Assembly: GCF_042660205.1 (NCBI RefSeq)
Contig: NZ_JBHSTQ010000012.1
Span: 1-64,000 of the forward strand
From: Sporolactobacillus kofuensis
Lineage (GTDB): Bacteria > Bacillota > Bacilli > Bacillales > Sporolactobacillaceae
Reading direction: 5' to 3'
DNA length: 64,000 nucleotides
Shown: positions 33,017 through 41,863 of the stretch, one piece after another
Position numbering within the stretch: the stretch's first letter is position 1
Layout: every line of letters begins with the position of its first letter
Program-made: the position numbers and the translations under genes
The notes under the pieces: generated by a model
What the model saw: the letters and a program-made list of their open reading frames with translations, nothing else
Database searches by the model: none
What the model was told of the DNA's origin: nothing

Positions 33017-34792
33017 GTGAATGCACTGGATTATTACACGGATTTGTATCTTGCGGTCGTTCACGAGCAAGAATTGCCTATTGAGATCAGCATAAAAGAG
33101 TGCGCAAAAGTCTTTTATTGCTCGGAACGTAATGCCAAGCTGATCATACATAAAATGGAAGATTTGCACTGGATTCGTTGGACTAGTGGTCTTGGACGTG
33201 GAAATAAATCGCGTATTAATTTTCTGCAGACGCTTGATGCTTTGGTTGAGAAACAAATGAGTACATTCATCAATGCAGGCCAATTAGATAAAGCCCTTAA
33301 TTATATTCAGTCCCACGCACTGCCTGAAGGTTTAAGTCATCAGTGTTATGCGCGTATGAAACAAGAGTTCGGCTACAAAATTGAAACGGAAAATCAGCTT
33401 GACTTGGATATTCTGCGCATTCCAATGAGGCGGGCATTGGCAACCCTGGATCCCGCTTATGCAGCCATCACAAGTGAAACCCATATCGCGCGTCAACTTT
33501 TTGATTGCCTCGTTAACTATAACGTTTCGACGAATAAGTTTGTGCCCCATCTCGCACATTCTTGGGAGGTTACTCCCGATAAAAAAGTGTGGACGTTCTA
33601 TTTGAGGCGTGGCATTTTGTTCCATCACGGAAAAGAATTGACTGCACAAGATGTACGCTATTCCTTTGGACGGATTTGTGATGCTGAAAATCAAATGCCA
33701 TGCCGTTGGTATTTTCGCGCACTACAGAAAATGAATGTCGTTCATCCCTATGCAATTACATTAACTTTTTCAGAGCCGACACCATTGCTGCTTTACTTGA
33801 GTTCTTTGAATCTTGCAATACTGCCTTCCGATATTGGCTTCAATCCTAAGCGGATTATTGGAACAGGCGCATTTAGAATAATAAAATACAAAAGCCAGCA
33901 ATTGGTGCTTGAGCGATTTGCCGACTATTTTCGTGAACGGGCGCTTCTTGATCGTATTGAGCTTTATTACGCTCCGAATCTAATTAGTGGGCAGAAAGTA
34001 TATGATGTGTCCAATACGCAACCGGGCGCGGAGAAGAAGGAACAGGAATTTGAAGAAAACGGCAGTGGTTATATCGTGTTTAATTTTAGAAAGAAAGGGC
34101 CACAGCGGGATCCTTGGTTGAGAAAAGCGATCAGTATGCTGATTGATCGCAAAACCATGATTCAACACCTAGGAGGAAACCGCTATCAGCCTTCGAACAG
34201 TTTCCTTCCATCAGAGTCAAGAAAAAATCCGCCTGCGATCGAGAAAGAATCGCAGATCATTCAACTACTAAAAAAGAGTAGCTATGATGGTGAAAAGCTA
34301 AAATTTTATCATTTTAGCCATGATGCGGTGCTTCATGATGCATTATGGATCAAGAATCGCGCACAGCGAGTCGGCATTTCTTTTGAACTGATTCCTCTGC
34401 CTTTGGAGCAGTTCTACGATGACTCTATTGTTCATGATGCGGATATGGTTCTTGGTGGTGAAGTCCTTGAGGAAAACATAGAGCTTGGACTGATTCATTT
34501 ATTCCGTGATCAGAGCAGTCTTGTGCGGCGAATGATGGATTCAGTGCAAACGAAAAAAATTGATCAATTTATAGATGAATTTATCCAGAAAGAGTGTTTG
34601 AAAGAAAGAATGTCCGTTTTCAGAGAAGTGGAGAACTATTTACGAGATGAAAATCTATTAATTTATTTGTACCATAGTAAACGAGAGATTACCTTTCACG
34701 CCGCTTTGGCGGGAATAAAATTGAATGCGTTTGGCTGGGCAGACTTTAGCAAGCTCTGGATCAAACCTAACTTGTCTACAGAGAAGAAATAA
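33017..34792 (+). CDS. SgrR-type regulator (HTH plus solute-binding domain)
   Basis: A 591-residue protein starting at GTG 33017 (GAGAAGGTGA upstream). Residues about 1-110 form an N-terminal winged-helix domain (ISIKECAKVFYCSERNAKLI, then WIRWTSGLGRGNKSRINFL), followed by a family-5 solute-binding-protein-like domain (LDPAYAAITSETHIARQLFD, then KVWTFYLRRGILFHHGKELT and TAQDVRYSF) without a signal peptide. This is the SgrR layout: a cytoplasmic regulator that uses an oligopeptide-binding-protein fold to sense a small ligand. It is divergent from the MFS-kinase operon it probably controls. exoA follows after 16 bases. Confidence 0.9.
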   Translation: MNALDYYTDLYLAVVHEQELPIEISIKECAKVFYCSERNAKLIIHKMEDLHWIRWTSGLGRGNKSRINFLQTLDALVEKQMSTFINAGQLDKALNYIQSHALPEGLSHQCYARMKQEFGYKIETENQLDLDILRIPMRRALATLDPAYAAITSETHIARQLFDCLVNYNVSTNKFVPHLAHSWEVTPDKKVWTFYLRRGILFHHGKELTAQDVRYSFGRICDAENQMPCRWYFRALQKMNVVHPYAITLTFSEPTPLLLYLSSLNLAILPSDIGFNPKRIIGTGAFRIIKYKSQQLVLERFADYFRERALLDRIELYYAPNLISGQKVYDVSNTQPGAEKKEQEFEENGSGYIVFNFRKKGPQRDPWLRKAISMLIDRKTMIQHLGGNRYQPSNSFLPSESRKNPPAIEKESQIIQLLKKSSYDGEKLKFYHFSHDAVLHDALWIKNRAQRVGISFELIPLPLEQFYDDSIVHDADMVLGGEVLEENIELGLIHLFRDQSSLVRRMMDSVQTKKIDQFIDEFIQKECLKERMSVFREVENYLRDENLLIYLYHSKREITFHAALAGIKLNAFGWADFSKLWIKPNLSTEKK

Positions 34793-34808
34793 AATTGAGG
34801 AGAATATA

Positions 34809-35576
34809 ATGAAACTGATTTCGTGGAATGTGAATGGATTTCGCGCCTTGCAGCGAAAAATGGATGTCTATCAATGGATGGAGGAAATGGGTGCAGATGC
34901 ACTGTGCATACAAGAAACAAAGCTTCACCAGGATCAAGTGCAATTTGATAGCCCAGGTTATTTTCAATATTGGAATGATGCAGTGCGTAAAGGCTACTCA
35001 GGCACCGCCATCTTTACGAAACAGAAGCCAATAAATGTCACTTATGGAATGGGTATTGAAGTGCATGATCAGGAAGGTCGTCTGATTACGCTTGAATACG
35101 AAAACTACTACTTAATAACGGTGTACACCCCAAATGCAAAACGAGATTTGACCCGACTTGATTATCGGCTCGAATGGGGTGCGGCGTTTACCCAGTACAT
35201 AAAAGGGCTTGATCAGCACAAGCCGGTCATCTTTTGCGGTGACTTGAACGTCGCCCATCAGGAAATAGATCTTACGTACCCGAAGAACAATAGAGAGAAC
35301 TCTGGGTTTACCCTTCAAGAACGTAATGACTTTAGTAAATTGCTAGATGAAGGCTTTATTGATAGTTTTCGTTCCCTCTATCCGGATAAAAAAGGTGCCT
35401 ATTCCTGGTGGTCCTTTCAATTTAACGCAAGGCAGCGGAATATTGGCTGGCGCATTGATTACTTTGTGCTCTCCAAGCGATTAGAAAAGTGCATCAGCGA
35501 TGTTAAAATTCTTAAGGAAGTCGTGGGATCCGATCATTGTCCGGTTGAACTTGATCTTTCTTTACAAAATGCATGA
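34809..35576 (+). CDS. exoA: Exodeoxyribonuclease III / AP endonuclease
   Basis: A 255-residue metal-dependent nuclease. MKLISWNVNGFRALQRK at the start has the metal-site Asn; CIQETKLHQDQ gives the catalytic Glu; FCGDLNVAHQEIDL has the Asp/Asn pair; and GSDHCPVELDL has the Asp-His pair at the end. RNIGWRIDYFVLS is the DNA-binding segment. It cuts at abasic sites and repairs 3' ends. ATG 34809 follows GAGG. The gene follows the SgrR-type gene by 16 bases and may share its transcript. Confidence 0.95.
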   Translation: MKLISWNVNGFRALQRKMDVYQWMEEMGADALCIQETKLHQDQVQFDSPGYFQYWNDAVRKGYSGTAIFTKQKPINVTYGMGIEVHDQEGRLITLEYENYYLITVYTPNAKRDLTRLDYRLEWGAAFTQYIKGLDQHKPVIFCGDLNVAHQEIDLTYPKNNRENSGFTLQERNDFSKLLDEGFIDSFRSLYPDKKGAYSWWSFQFNARQRNIGWRIDYFVLSKRLEKCISDVKILKEVVGSDHCPVELDLSLQNA

Positions 35577-35638
35577 GAGTCAAAATAGATGTGATTTTTA
35601 GATAAACCGGAAAAAGGAGTCCAGTCCTTATTTTGCAT

Positions 35639-35718
35639 TCCTTGCGCTTCGTTCGCCGCGGGCATCTCGCATCCGCACACCGTGCGTGTGATCCACGTGG
35701 GCTCACAGACTCGCACTA
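35639..35718 (-). repeat. Intergenic repeat element, diverged copy C, inverted
   Basis: Read on the minus strand it begins GTGCGAGTCTGTGAGCCCAC and ends GCCCGCGGCGAACGAAGCGC, matching the left and right ends of copies A and B, with a different middle. Confidence 0.6.
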
Positions 35719-35742
35719 AATGATTACGACTCTTTCTTATCT

Positions 35743-35780
35743 GAAAAAAAAGCGCTGAAGCATTTGCTTCAGCGCTTTTT
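35743..35780. terminator. Bidirectional terminator between exoA and the dehydrogenase
   Basis: AAAAAGCGCTGAAGC pairs with GCTTCAGCGCTTTTT around a four-base loop. Confidence 0.92.
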
Positions 35781-35789
35781 CTCTTACCG

Positions 35790-36899
35790 TTACCTGACTG
35801 TATTTTGTTTCGCCCATTCTTCCAGCCCGATGATCGCATCATAGACCGTATCAACCGTACAGTTCATTGGATGCATTTGAATAAGTGAATTTGGTCGTGT
35901 TGCTACTTCGGCGATTTCTCTAATTTCGCCGTCTGAAATTCCTGACAATGAGAGGTCTGCAAGGCATAGTGGAAGATGGAGTGCTCGATAAAAGGGTAAC
36001 AATCGTTTCATTTCGTCTTCTTTTCCCTCAATAATGAGTTCAACCATGATCCCATAGGATACTTTAATCCCATGCAATAAATGATGCGTTTCCGGCCTAA
36101 TCGTCAACGCGTCATGAATGGCATGTGCAGCAGTGGCACGTCCATATTCGTCACCAAAACCTGCGACAAGACCACTCGCCATTACGTTTGTCTCCATAAC
36201 TTGAGTCCAGTCATCGGTAAGCTGACCATTACGCATATCCTGAATGGCTTTTTCGGCAGAATGAAGGGGTATTTCAAGACATTGTCGTGCAGCTTCCCGT
36301 GCAAAGTAAAGCGCTAAGCTTTTTCGATTCGCTTGCTGCAAAAGCAGATCGGATTCATACCACTTGGCAATGGTATCAGCGACACCAGCAATGAAATAAT
36401 TAATTGGAGAATCGAGAATGACACGCGGATCAATCAAGACAAGACTGGTTTGTTGTGGGTAGATTTGATGCCCAATACACTCGCCATTATCCTTATAAAG
36501 TACAGAAAGGTTGGACCAGGCAGCACAGTTGCTTGCCATAGTCGGAAGAAGAATAACTGGAACGGTGCCTGCCTTATATCCTGCAGCTTTGGCGGTGTCT
36601 AAGACTTTGCCGCCACCGAGTCCAATAATTGCGTCCAGCTTTTCACTTTTCAATAAATCGATCATGCGCTGAATTTCTTTAGTCGAACATTCACCATTGA
36701 AGAGGACATCAACGACATCAATGCCCTGTTCTTTCAAATCAGGGAGAAAAGGAGCAGCCTTCATCATTGATTTCGTACCATGTAGAAAAAGTACGCGCTT
36801 GATGAAACGTGCTTTAAGCGCATCGGCTAGGCGGTCGTATGCCTTCACCTCTGAGACATATTCCTGTGGGGCGATTCGTGAAACGAGTTGCAGGGTCAT
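35790..36899 (-). CDS. Iron-containing alcohol dehydrogenase family, HcxA/GldA-like
   Basis: A 369-residue oxidoreductase. IIGLGGGKVLDTAKA (about residues 90-104) binds the dinucleotide; metal ligands lie in IAGVADTIAKWYES (Asp), TAAHAIHDALT (His) and HHLLHGIKVSYG (His). It resembles the glycerol dehydrogenase group and in particular the YbdH/HcxA type that reduces 2-oxo acids. The true substrate cannot be decided. Upstream AGGAGAG serves as ribosome site. The next plus-strand gene, divergent, is a 2-hydroxyacid dehydrogenase, so both may act on hydroxy acids. Confidence 0.85.
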   Translation of the reverse strand: MTLQLVSRIAPQEYVSEVKAYDRLADALKARFIKRVLFLHGTKSMMKAAPFLPDLKEQGIDVVDVLFNGECSTKEIQRMIDLLKSEKLDAIIGLGGGKVLDTAKAAGYKAGTVPVILLPTMASNCAAWSNLSVLYKDNGECIGHQIYPQQTSLVLIDPRVILDSPINYFIAGVADTIAKWYESDLLLQQANRKSLALYFAREAARQCLEIPLHSAEKAIQDMRNGQLTDDWTQVMETNVMASGLVAGFGDEYGRATAAHAIHDALTIRPETHHLLHGIKVSYGIMVELIIEGKEDEMKRLLPFYRALHLPLCLADLSLSGISDGEIREIAEVATRPNSLIQMHPMNCTVDTVYDAIIGLEEWAKQNTVR

Positions 36900-37193
36900 T
36901 TACATTCTCTCCTTCATAACGTACCGGTTCTCATGATTTAGATTGCTCAAAATCACCAGTTGTGGACTATATAGTAGTCGTTTTATCCATAACCTGTCAA
37001 TAAAAAAAACTTGCAATCAAGCAAAAATTTGCGCATTGATTCATGAACAAGTATCCATTATGCACTTATTTTTCGTAAATGCCTTTTATTAGATACAATT
37101 ATTCATTTTCACTATACTGAATATATGCAACAGTTTTGGGATGGACGGATCGGCATTCAAACAATTATTCATTTTAAAGGGTTGGTGAAATCA

Positions 37194-38153
37194 ATGGAGA
37201 AAATCGTATTTGGATTTGAAGATGAATTTTTTTCGAAGACAGAAATTGAGCAGCTTGTTGAAAAATATAAAGACATCTTTACTTTTGTCTTCGTGAATAA
37301 CAACGATTTGCCTAGTGAAGAGTCTTTAGAAGATGCCGTAGCATATATAGGAGAGCCGTCTGATGTGTTACTAAGAGCAATGCCTCATTTGCGTTGGTTG
37401 CAACTGCCAAGTGCCGGGGCGAATCATTTCGTAAAACATCCCGACCTTTCTCAAAATGTTGTCTTGACAAATTCAAGCGGCGTTTTCGGAACTTTAGGTG
37501 CTGAGCACACATTGGCACTTCTTCTTGCACTTACCCGAGAGATTCCTTTACACGTGCGCCAAACTGACCAGCATTTATGGAAAGAAAGTAGCCATTGCCG
37601 CCAACTTGATGAGGCGACAGCCGCCATTATTGGTTATGGAGATATTGGATCTGAAATCGCACATCGCTTAAAAGCTTTTGGGACACGAGTTTTAGCAGTG
37701 AAACGAACGGTTCGTCAAGTACCAGAAGATGCCGATGCAGTCTTTGATCTGAATGATCTGGATGAAGTGCTCAGTAAATCTGATTTTGTGATTAATGTGC
37801 TTCCTTTAACTGAAGAAACCCAAAATTTGTTCGATAGCGACAGATTTCATGCGATGAAACAAGAGGCTTTGTTCATCAATGTTGGCCGAGGAGGAACGGT
37901 CGATGAAAATGCCCTGATTCATGCACTTGAGTCAGGAAAGCTCGATGGTGCTGGCCTCGATGTTACGGCAGAAGAACCATTGCCTCACTCGAGTAGACTT
38001 TGGGATCTTCCCAATGTCTTGATTACGTCTCACTCATTAGGTGTTGGTCCGGGAAAGTCGAAGAAAAGAACTGCGCTGATTAAGAGAAATCTGGAAAACT
38101 TTTATTTAAATCGAAAACTTGAAAATAGTGTAGACCGAAAACTTGGCTATTAA
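37194..38153 (+). CDS. D-isomer-specific 2-hydroxyacid dehydrogenase
   Basis: A 319-residue NAD(P)-dependent dehydrogenase. Substrate-domain residues 1-100 are followed by the Rossmann motif GYGDIGSEIAHRLKAFG (about 144-160). The catalytic Arg lies in INVGRGGTVDE, the Glu in LDVTAEEPLP and the general acid-base His in ITSHSLG. It probably reduces a 2-oxo acid such as glyoxylate, hydroxypyruvate or phenylpyruvate. ATG 37194 is preferred to an upstream ATG at 37125 since AAAGGG and homology place the start there. A terminator follows. The spacer 36900-37193 shows no further gene. Confidence 0.9.
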   Translation: MEKIVFGFEDEFFSKTEIEQLVEKYKDIFTFVFVNNNDLPSEESLEDAVAYIGEPSDVLLRAMPHLRWLQLPSAGANHFVKHPDLSQNVVLTNSSGVFGTLGAEHTLALLLALTREIPLHVRQTDQHLWKESSHCRQLDEATAAIIGYGDIGSEIAHRLKAFGTRVLAVKRTVRQVPEDADAVFDLNDLDEVLSKSDFVINVLPLTEETQNLFDSDRFHAMKQEALFINVGRGGTVDENALIHALESGKLDGAGLDVTAEEPLPHSSRLWDLPNVLITSHSLGVGPGKSKKRTALIKRNLENFYLNRKLENSVDRKLGY

Positions 38154-38202
38154 TCGTAATCTTTGATTTTCATAGTTAAAGCTTTTCATAAAGGGATAAA
38201 TC

Positions 38203-38233
38203 ATGTCTCCGTTCGTTCGGAGGCATTTTTTTA
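38203..38233 (+). terminator. Terminator after the 2-hydroxyacid dehydrogenase
   Basis: TGTCTCCG pairs with CGGAGGCA around a 6-base loop, then TTTTTTT. Confidence 0.85.
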
Positions 38234-38322
38234 TATCATCCATGCGAAATTTCATTCATTTCATTTCATTTCATCCGCAACAAACTTGTAATCTAAATTT
38301 GTCAAAAGAACGCAGAAAATGT

Positions 38323-38331
38323 TGGTATAAT
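38323..38331 (+). promoter_or_regulatory. Extended -10 promoter of the M23 peptidase gene
   Basis: TGGTATAAT lies about 85 bases before the probable start codon; the -35 is not clear. Confidence 0.5.
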
Positions 38332-38417
38332 AGTTACATTAAGTTTCATTGAAAATGGAACCCCCAAAGCATGGAGAAGAAAGAGATTGATTGATAACGA
38401 TAAGGAGTCTGGTAGAA

Positions 38418-39773
38418 TTGATAAGAAAAATGAAAGTGATGGTCGCAACATGCCTCTCATGCTCCTTGATTTTAGGAATAGATGGTGGGACAGTGCTGGC
38501 GCAATCCCAGTCTCAACTCAAAGAAAAATTAAATACGATTCAGAAGAAGCAACAAGAGAATAAGAATGATTTGGCCTCCTCGAAAAAAAAGCTGTCGAAG
38601 AATAAAGATAAACAAGATGTAGTAATTAGTAATCTTAAAGAATCAGAGAAAAAAATCGCAACGATGAATCAAAGCATTAATCAGACAAAACAAAGAGTTG
38701 ATCAAAATCAACAAGACATGGCTACACTGAAGAAAGAGATTAAGAAGATCGATGGACGTATTAAAGTAAGAGGAGCGCTTTTAAGAGGTAGGATTCGTTC
38801 TATATATATCAGTGGCGGAGCAGTCAGTTATTTGGATGTGCTCATGGGTTCAAAAAGTTTCGGAAATTTTCTTGACCGGTTACTTGCGCTTAAAATGATT
38901 ACCGACCAAGACAATAAGATCATAAACGATCAGAAAAATGATCGACATACTCAATTGACAAAGCAGAAGAAGCTTCAGACAGTTTTGGTCCAAACAACGG
39001 ATGCGTTACATAATCTTCAAACGATGAAGACTGGACTTGCTCAGGAACATGCACATAAAAAAGATTTACTCGCACAACTTAAGGATCAAGCGTCTGATAT
39101 TGAAAAGACGGTCATGTCTTCTGGAGAACAATCCGATATCTTAAGTGCTCAAGCATCAATAATCAAGCAACAATTGGCTGACCTTGCAGATAGAGAAGCG
39201 AAAAAGAAAGCAGAGGCACGGTCACAGGCAAAGGCTGATATTGAACAAGTTTCCGCAACAGTGAAATCGAACAGTGAATCTACTCAAAAAAGTGTCTCCG
39301 TTCAAAATGAACAGCAGACCTCAGCTGAAACGGTTTCATCAAACAACGACACATCAACAGAGCATTCCAATGCAAGTTTCATCATGCCGGCTGCAGGATA
39401 TATATCATCAGGATTTGGTTATCGATCATTCGACAATGGATTTCACCCGGGAATTGATATTGCAAATAGTACAGGAACACCAATACATGCCGCTGCGGAC
39501 GGTGTTGTATTCCGTGCCTACCAGTCTTCGAGTTATGGAAATGTTGTGATGATCTCACATTCGATTGGTGGGAAGATCTATACGACGGTTTATGCGCACA
39601 TGAGCTCGTATTCTGTATCTTCCGGTCAGAGTGTCTCTCAGGGTCAGGTTATTGGCTCAATGGGAAGCACTGGTGAATCTACGGGCTCACATTTGCACTT
39701 TGAACTCTATGTTGGTCCATGGACGCCGCCACCGCATAATGGCGCTGTGAATCCATTAAACTATATTCACTAA
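38418..39773 (+). CDS. Secreted M23 peptidase with coiled coil, EnvC-like
   Basis: About 451 residues. A short basic N-terminus and a hydrophobic stretch ending in TVLAQSQS form a signal peptide. Residues about 30-260 are a long charged coiled coil (QKKQQENKNDLASSKKKLSK and on), then a Ser/Thr-rich linker, then an LytM/M23 domain with HPGIDIANSTGTPIHAAADG and GSHLHFELYVG, the zinc-ligand motifs. The layout is that of EnvC/PcsB-type cell-wall hydrolases or activators working in the wall during division or elongation. The TTG start at 38418 is preferred since AAGGAG lies ten bases upstream, but initiation at 38391 is possible. Confidence 0.88.
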   Translation: MIRKMKVMVATCLSCSLILGIDGGTVLAQSQSQLKEKLNTIQKKQQENKNDLASSKKKLSKNKDKQDVVISNLKESEKKIATMNQSINQTKQRVDQNQQDMATLKKEIKKIDGRIKVRGALLRGRIRSIYISGGAVSYLDVLMGSKSFGNFLDRLLALKMITDQDNKIINDQKNDRHTQLTKQKKLQTVLVQTTDALHNLQTMKTGLAQEHAHKKDLLAQLKDQASDIEKTVMSSGEQSDILSAQASIIKQQLADLADREAKKKAEARSQAKADIEQVSATVKSNSESTQKSVSVQNEQQTSAETVSSNNDTSTEHSNASFIMPAAGYISSGFGYRSFDNGFHPGIDIANSTGTPIHAAADGVVFRAYQSSSYGNVVMISHSIGGKIYTTVYAHMSSYSVSSGQSVSQGQVIGSMGSTGESTGSHLHFELYVGPWTPPPHNGAVNPLNYIH

Positions 39774-39790
39774 TCTAAGAGCGGTGAGAT

Positions 39791-39819
39791 GAAGAGCCAG
39801 AGACACTGGCTCTTTTTTT
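39791..39819 (+). terminator. Terminator after the M23 gene
   Basis: AAGAGCCAG pairs with CTGGCTCTT, short loop, T run. Confidence 0.9.
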
Positions 39820-39846
39820 AGTATTAAACTATTCGCTTAGTAATAA

Positions 39847-39892
39847 AGCGAGCAATCGCAGCGCAAGTGATGCAAAATCAAAGAATGGACGG
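39847..39892 (+). repeat. Intergenic repeat remnant E (right end only)
   Basis: GCGAGCAATCGCAGCGCAAG followed by TGATGCAAAATCAAAG matches the right end of copy A (GCGAGCAATCGAAGCACAAG, TGATACAAAT). Confidence 0.65.
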
Positions 39893-40075
39893 TTTTTGCC
39901 CAATTTTTCTTGTTATAAATGTAAATTGATTTGGAATAGAGAAATGAATTTAAGCGAAAAAACCAACCTTTTTAAAGAGCTCCTGACTGTTCTGTTTCAT
40001 TGCCTCAGGCATACAGATAGAATGAATGCAAAAATATGGGATTTTTTGGATTCGGACAGAAAGGGGCAACTTATC

Positions 40076-41242
40076 ATGAAACATCAGCAAATTTGTGGCA
40101 TCATTAACTTGAATGAATCAATGCACCACATTTCCCCCATTACTGCACATCGACCTATTGCAAGTTTGCCCTTTTGTGGCAGATATCGACTGATTGACTT
40201 TCCATTATCAAATCTTACGCATGCAGGTATCGCATCCATCGGTGTTTTTACGAATAAACACTATCGTTCGCTCTATAATCATGTACGTAGCGGCAGTGAC
40301 TGGGATATCGAGGGGACCAGTGGTGGGCTGTTCTTCTTTGGACCGGATACGTATCCGAGTATGTCCGAAATGACAGTAGGAGATCTCCCAATCTACTATA
40401 ATAATCTCGAGTTTATTGAAAAGTCAGGCGCTGAGTACGTGATTGTAATGGGTTCTCGAACGTTATGCAATCTCGATGTACATGCCATTCTCCGTCATCA
40501 TGAGGAACAGAATGCTGAATTGACTGTCGTTTATAAAACGGTAAAGAGTAGCAGGATTCATTCTTTGTCAAAAACATGTTTTCGGGTTAATCGTTACGGC
40601 GAAATATATGCTCTCTCACCATGTTCTTCTCAGAATGATCAGCCGATCTTAGCAAATATGGAAATATATTTTATGCGTTGTTCCCTTTTTACAAAATTAG
40701 TGCGCCATTTCATGGCAAGCAATGAACTTTACAATTTGAGAGATGCTTTACATCAGTTTGTTTCCGATGTCGAAACAAATGGATTTGAATATACAGGTTA
40801 CATGCGAACGATACATTCTGTTCAGGATTACTATGAAGCGAATATGGATATGCTCAGTGAATCGAATCGGAATGCTCTGATATGTGGAAATCACCCAATT
40901 GAGACAAGAATCAAAAATGAAGCCCCTACCTATTATGGAAACTATGCTACACAGGCGCAATCGCTTGTCGCAAATGGCTGCATCATTGACGGAGTGATCA
41001 GGGAATCAATTTTTGGTCGAAAGAGTAAGGTGATGCGCGATGCAGAAATTGAATCAAGTATCCTAATGGATGGGTGTATCATTGGTTCAGGCGCATATCT
41101 CAAGCACGTCATTCTGGATAATGGTACTTATATTGCGCCACATACTCAATTGATTGGTTCTGAAAAGCATCCCATTGTCCTTGATAAAAAAGTTAACGCG
41201 GGGTATGGACATTTTAAGGACGAGTTTTCGACAAGATCTTAA
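40076..41242 (+). CDS. glgD: GlgD-like glucose-1-phosphate adenylyltransferase subunit
   Basis: A 388-residue nucleotidyltransferase-fold protein with a C-terminal left-handed beta-helix (VANGCIIDGVIRESIFGRKS, and SSILMDGCIIGSGAYLKHVI). The N-terminus HRPIASLPFCGRYRLIDFPL occupies the position of the GlgC pyrophosphorylase loop but lacks the full GGxGxRL signature, as usual for GlgD, the regulatory partner of GlgC in glycogen synthesis. ATG 40076 follows AAAGGGG. No glgC, glgA, glgB or glgP lies near, so it is an orphan here. The 60 codons open upstream lack a good start and are left out. Confidence 0.82.
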   Translation: MKHQQICGIINLNESMHHISPITAHRPIASLPFCGRYRLIDFPLSNLTHAGIASIGVFTNKHYRSLYNHVRSGSDWDIEGTSGGLFFFGPDTYPSMSEMTVGDLPIYYNNLEFIEKSGAEYVIVMGSRTLCNLDVHAILRHHEEQNAELTVVYKTVKSSRIHSLSKTCFRVNRYGEIYALSPCSSQNDQPILANMEIYFMRCSLFTKLVRHFMASNELYNLRDALHQFVSDVETNGFEYTGYMRTIHSVQDYYEANMDMLSESNRNALICGNHPIETRIKNEAPTYYGNYATQAQSLVANGCIIDGVIRESIFGRKSKVMRDAEIESSILMDGCIIGSGAYLKHVILDNGTYIAPHTQLIGSEKHPIVLDKKVNAGYGHFKDEFSTRS

Positions 41243-41325
41243 CTTTTTTCAACAAAAAAAGTTTTAAAATACAGATTCAAGGGAATTAACCAATTGAAAA
41301 GCTAAAAAATTGAGGAGGGAAGCTG

Positions 41326-41709
41326 ATGAGAAAGTTAATTTTTTACACGTACCCGAGTTGTACATCATGCCGGAAAACAAAGGGCTGGCTGAAAGATCAT
41401 GATGTAACCTATGAGGAGAGACATTTATTCCGTAATCGGCCGGATGCTAAGGAATTACTTGAAATGATTAAGTTATCGAAATCAGGCATCGAGGATTTAC
41501 TTGCAACACGAAGTGCAACATATAAACAGTTAGATGTGAACCTCAATGAATTACCATTGAGCAAAGCTCTTCAGCTTCTTTCCGATGAGCCTAAATTGTT
41601 GAAGAGACCAATTATCACAGATGGACAACAACTTATTGTCGGTTTTCATCAGGAAGACTTACAGAGACTGATGAATACGAAAAGAAGAGAACAACAATCA
41701 ATCAGTTAA
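41326..41709 (+). CDS. mgsR: Spx/ArsC-family regulator MgsR
   Basis: A 127-residue protein of the Spx branch of the ArsC fold. FYTYPSCTSCRKTKGWLKDH has the CxxC redox switch (residues about 12-15), and LLATRSATYKQL, PKLLKRPIITDGQQLIVGF complete the family pattern. It is very similar in wording to YqgZ (MgsR) of B. subtilis, which binds RNA polymerase and activates part of the general stress regulon. The position just before comGA also matches B. subtilis. The ribosome site GAGGAGGGAAG precedes ATG. Confidence 0.9.
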   Translation: MRKLIFYTYPSCTSCRKTKGWLKDHDVTYEERHLFRNRPDAKELLEMIKLSKSGIEDLLATRSATYKQLDVNLNELPLSKALQLLSDEPKLLKRPIITDGQQLIVGFHQEDLQRLMNTKRREQQSIS

Positions 41710-41713
41710 CCGA

Positions 41714-41743
41714 CAACAGGTATCCGATCCGGATGCCTGTTTT
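41714..41743 (+). terminator. Terminator after mgsR
   Basis: AACAGGTATCC pairs with GGATGCCTGTT around GATCC, then TTCT. The T-run is short. Confidence 0.65.
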
Positions 41744-41863
41744 CTAGTGTTGCAACAAAAATTGTAATAAAAGAAGGAAATAAGAGACCGATGTAGAATA
41801 TAGTCAATAGCCCTTTTTTCCGAAATAACCAGTTTTCATGGACTAATGAAAGCAGGTGATTTC

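Noticed and set aside
41740..41863. ComK boxes before comGA
   Set aside because: AATAGCCCTTTTT and AATAACCAGTTTT are weak matches to AAAAN5TTTT, and their spacing does not fit the known ComK arrangements.
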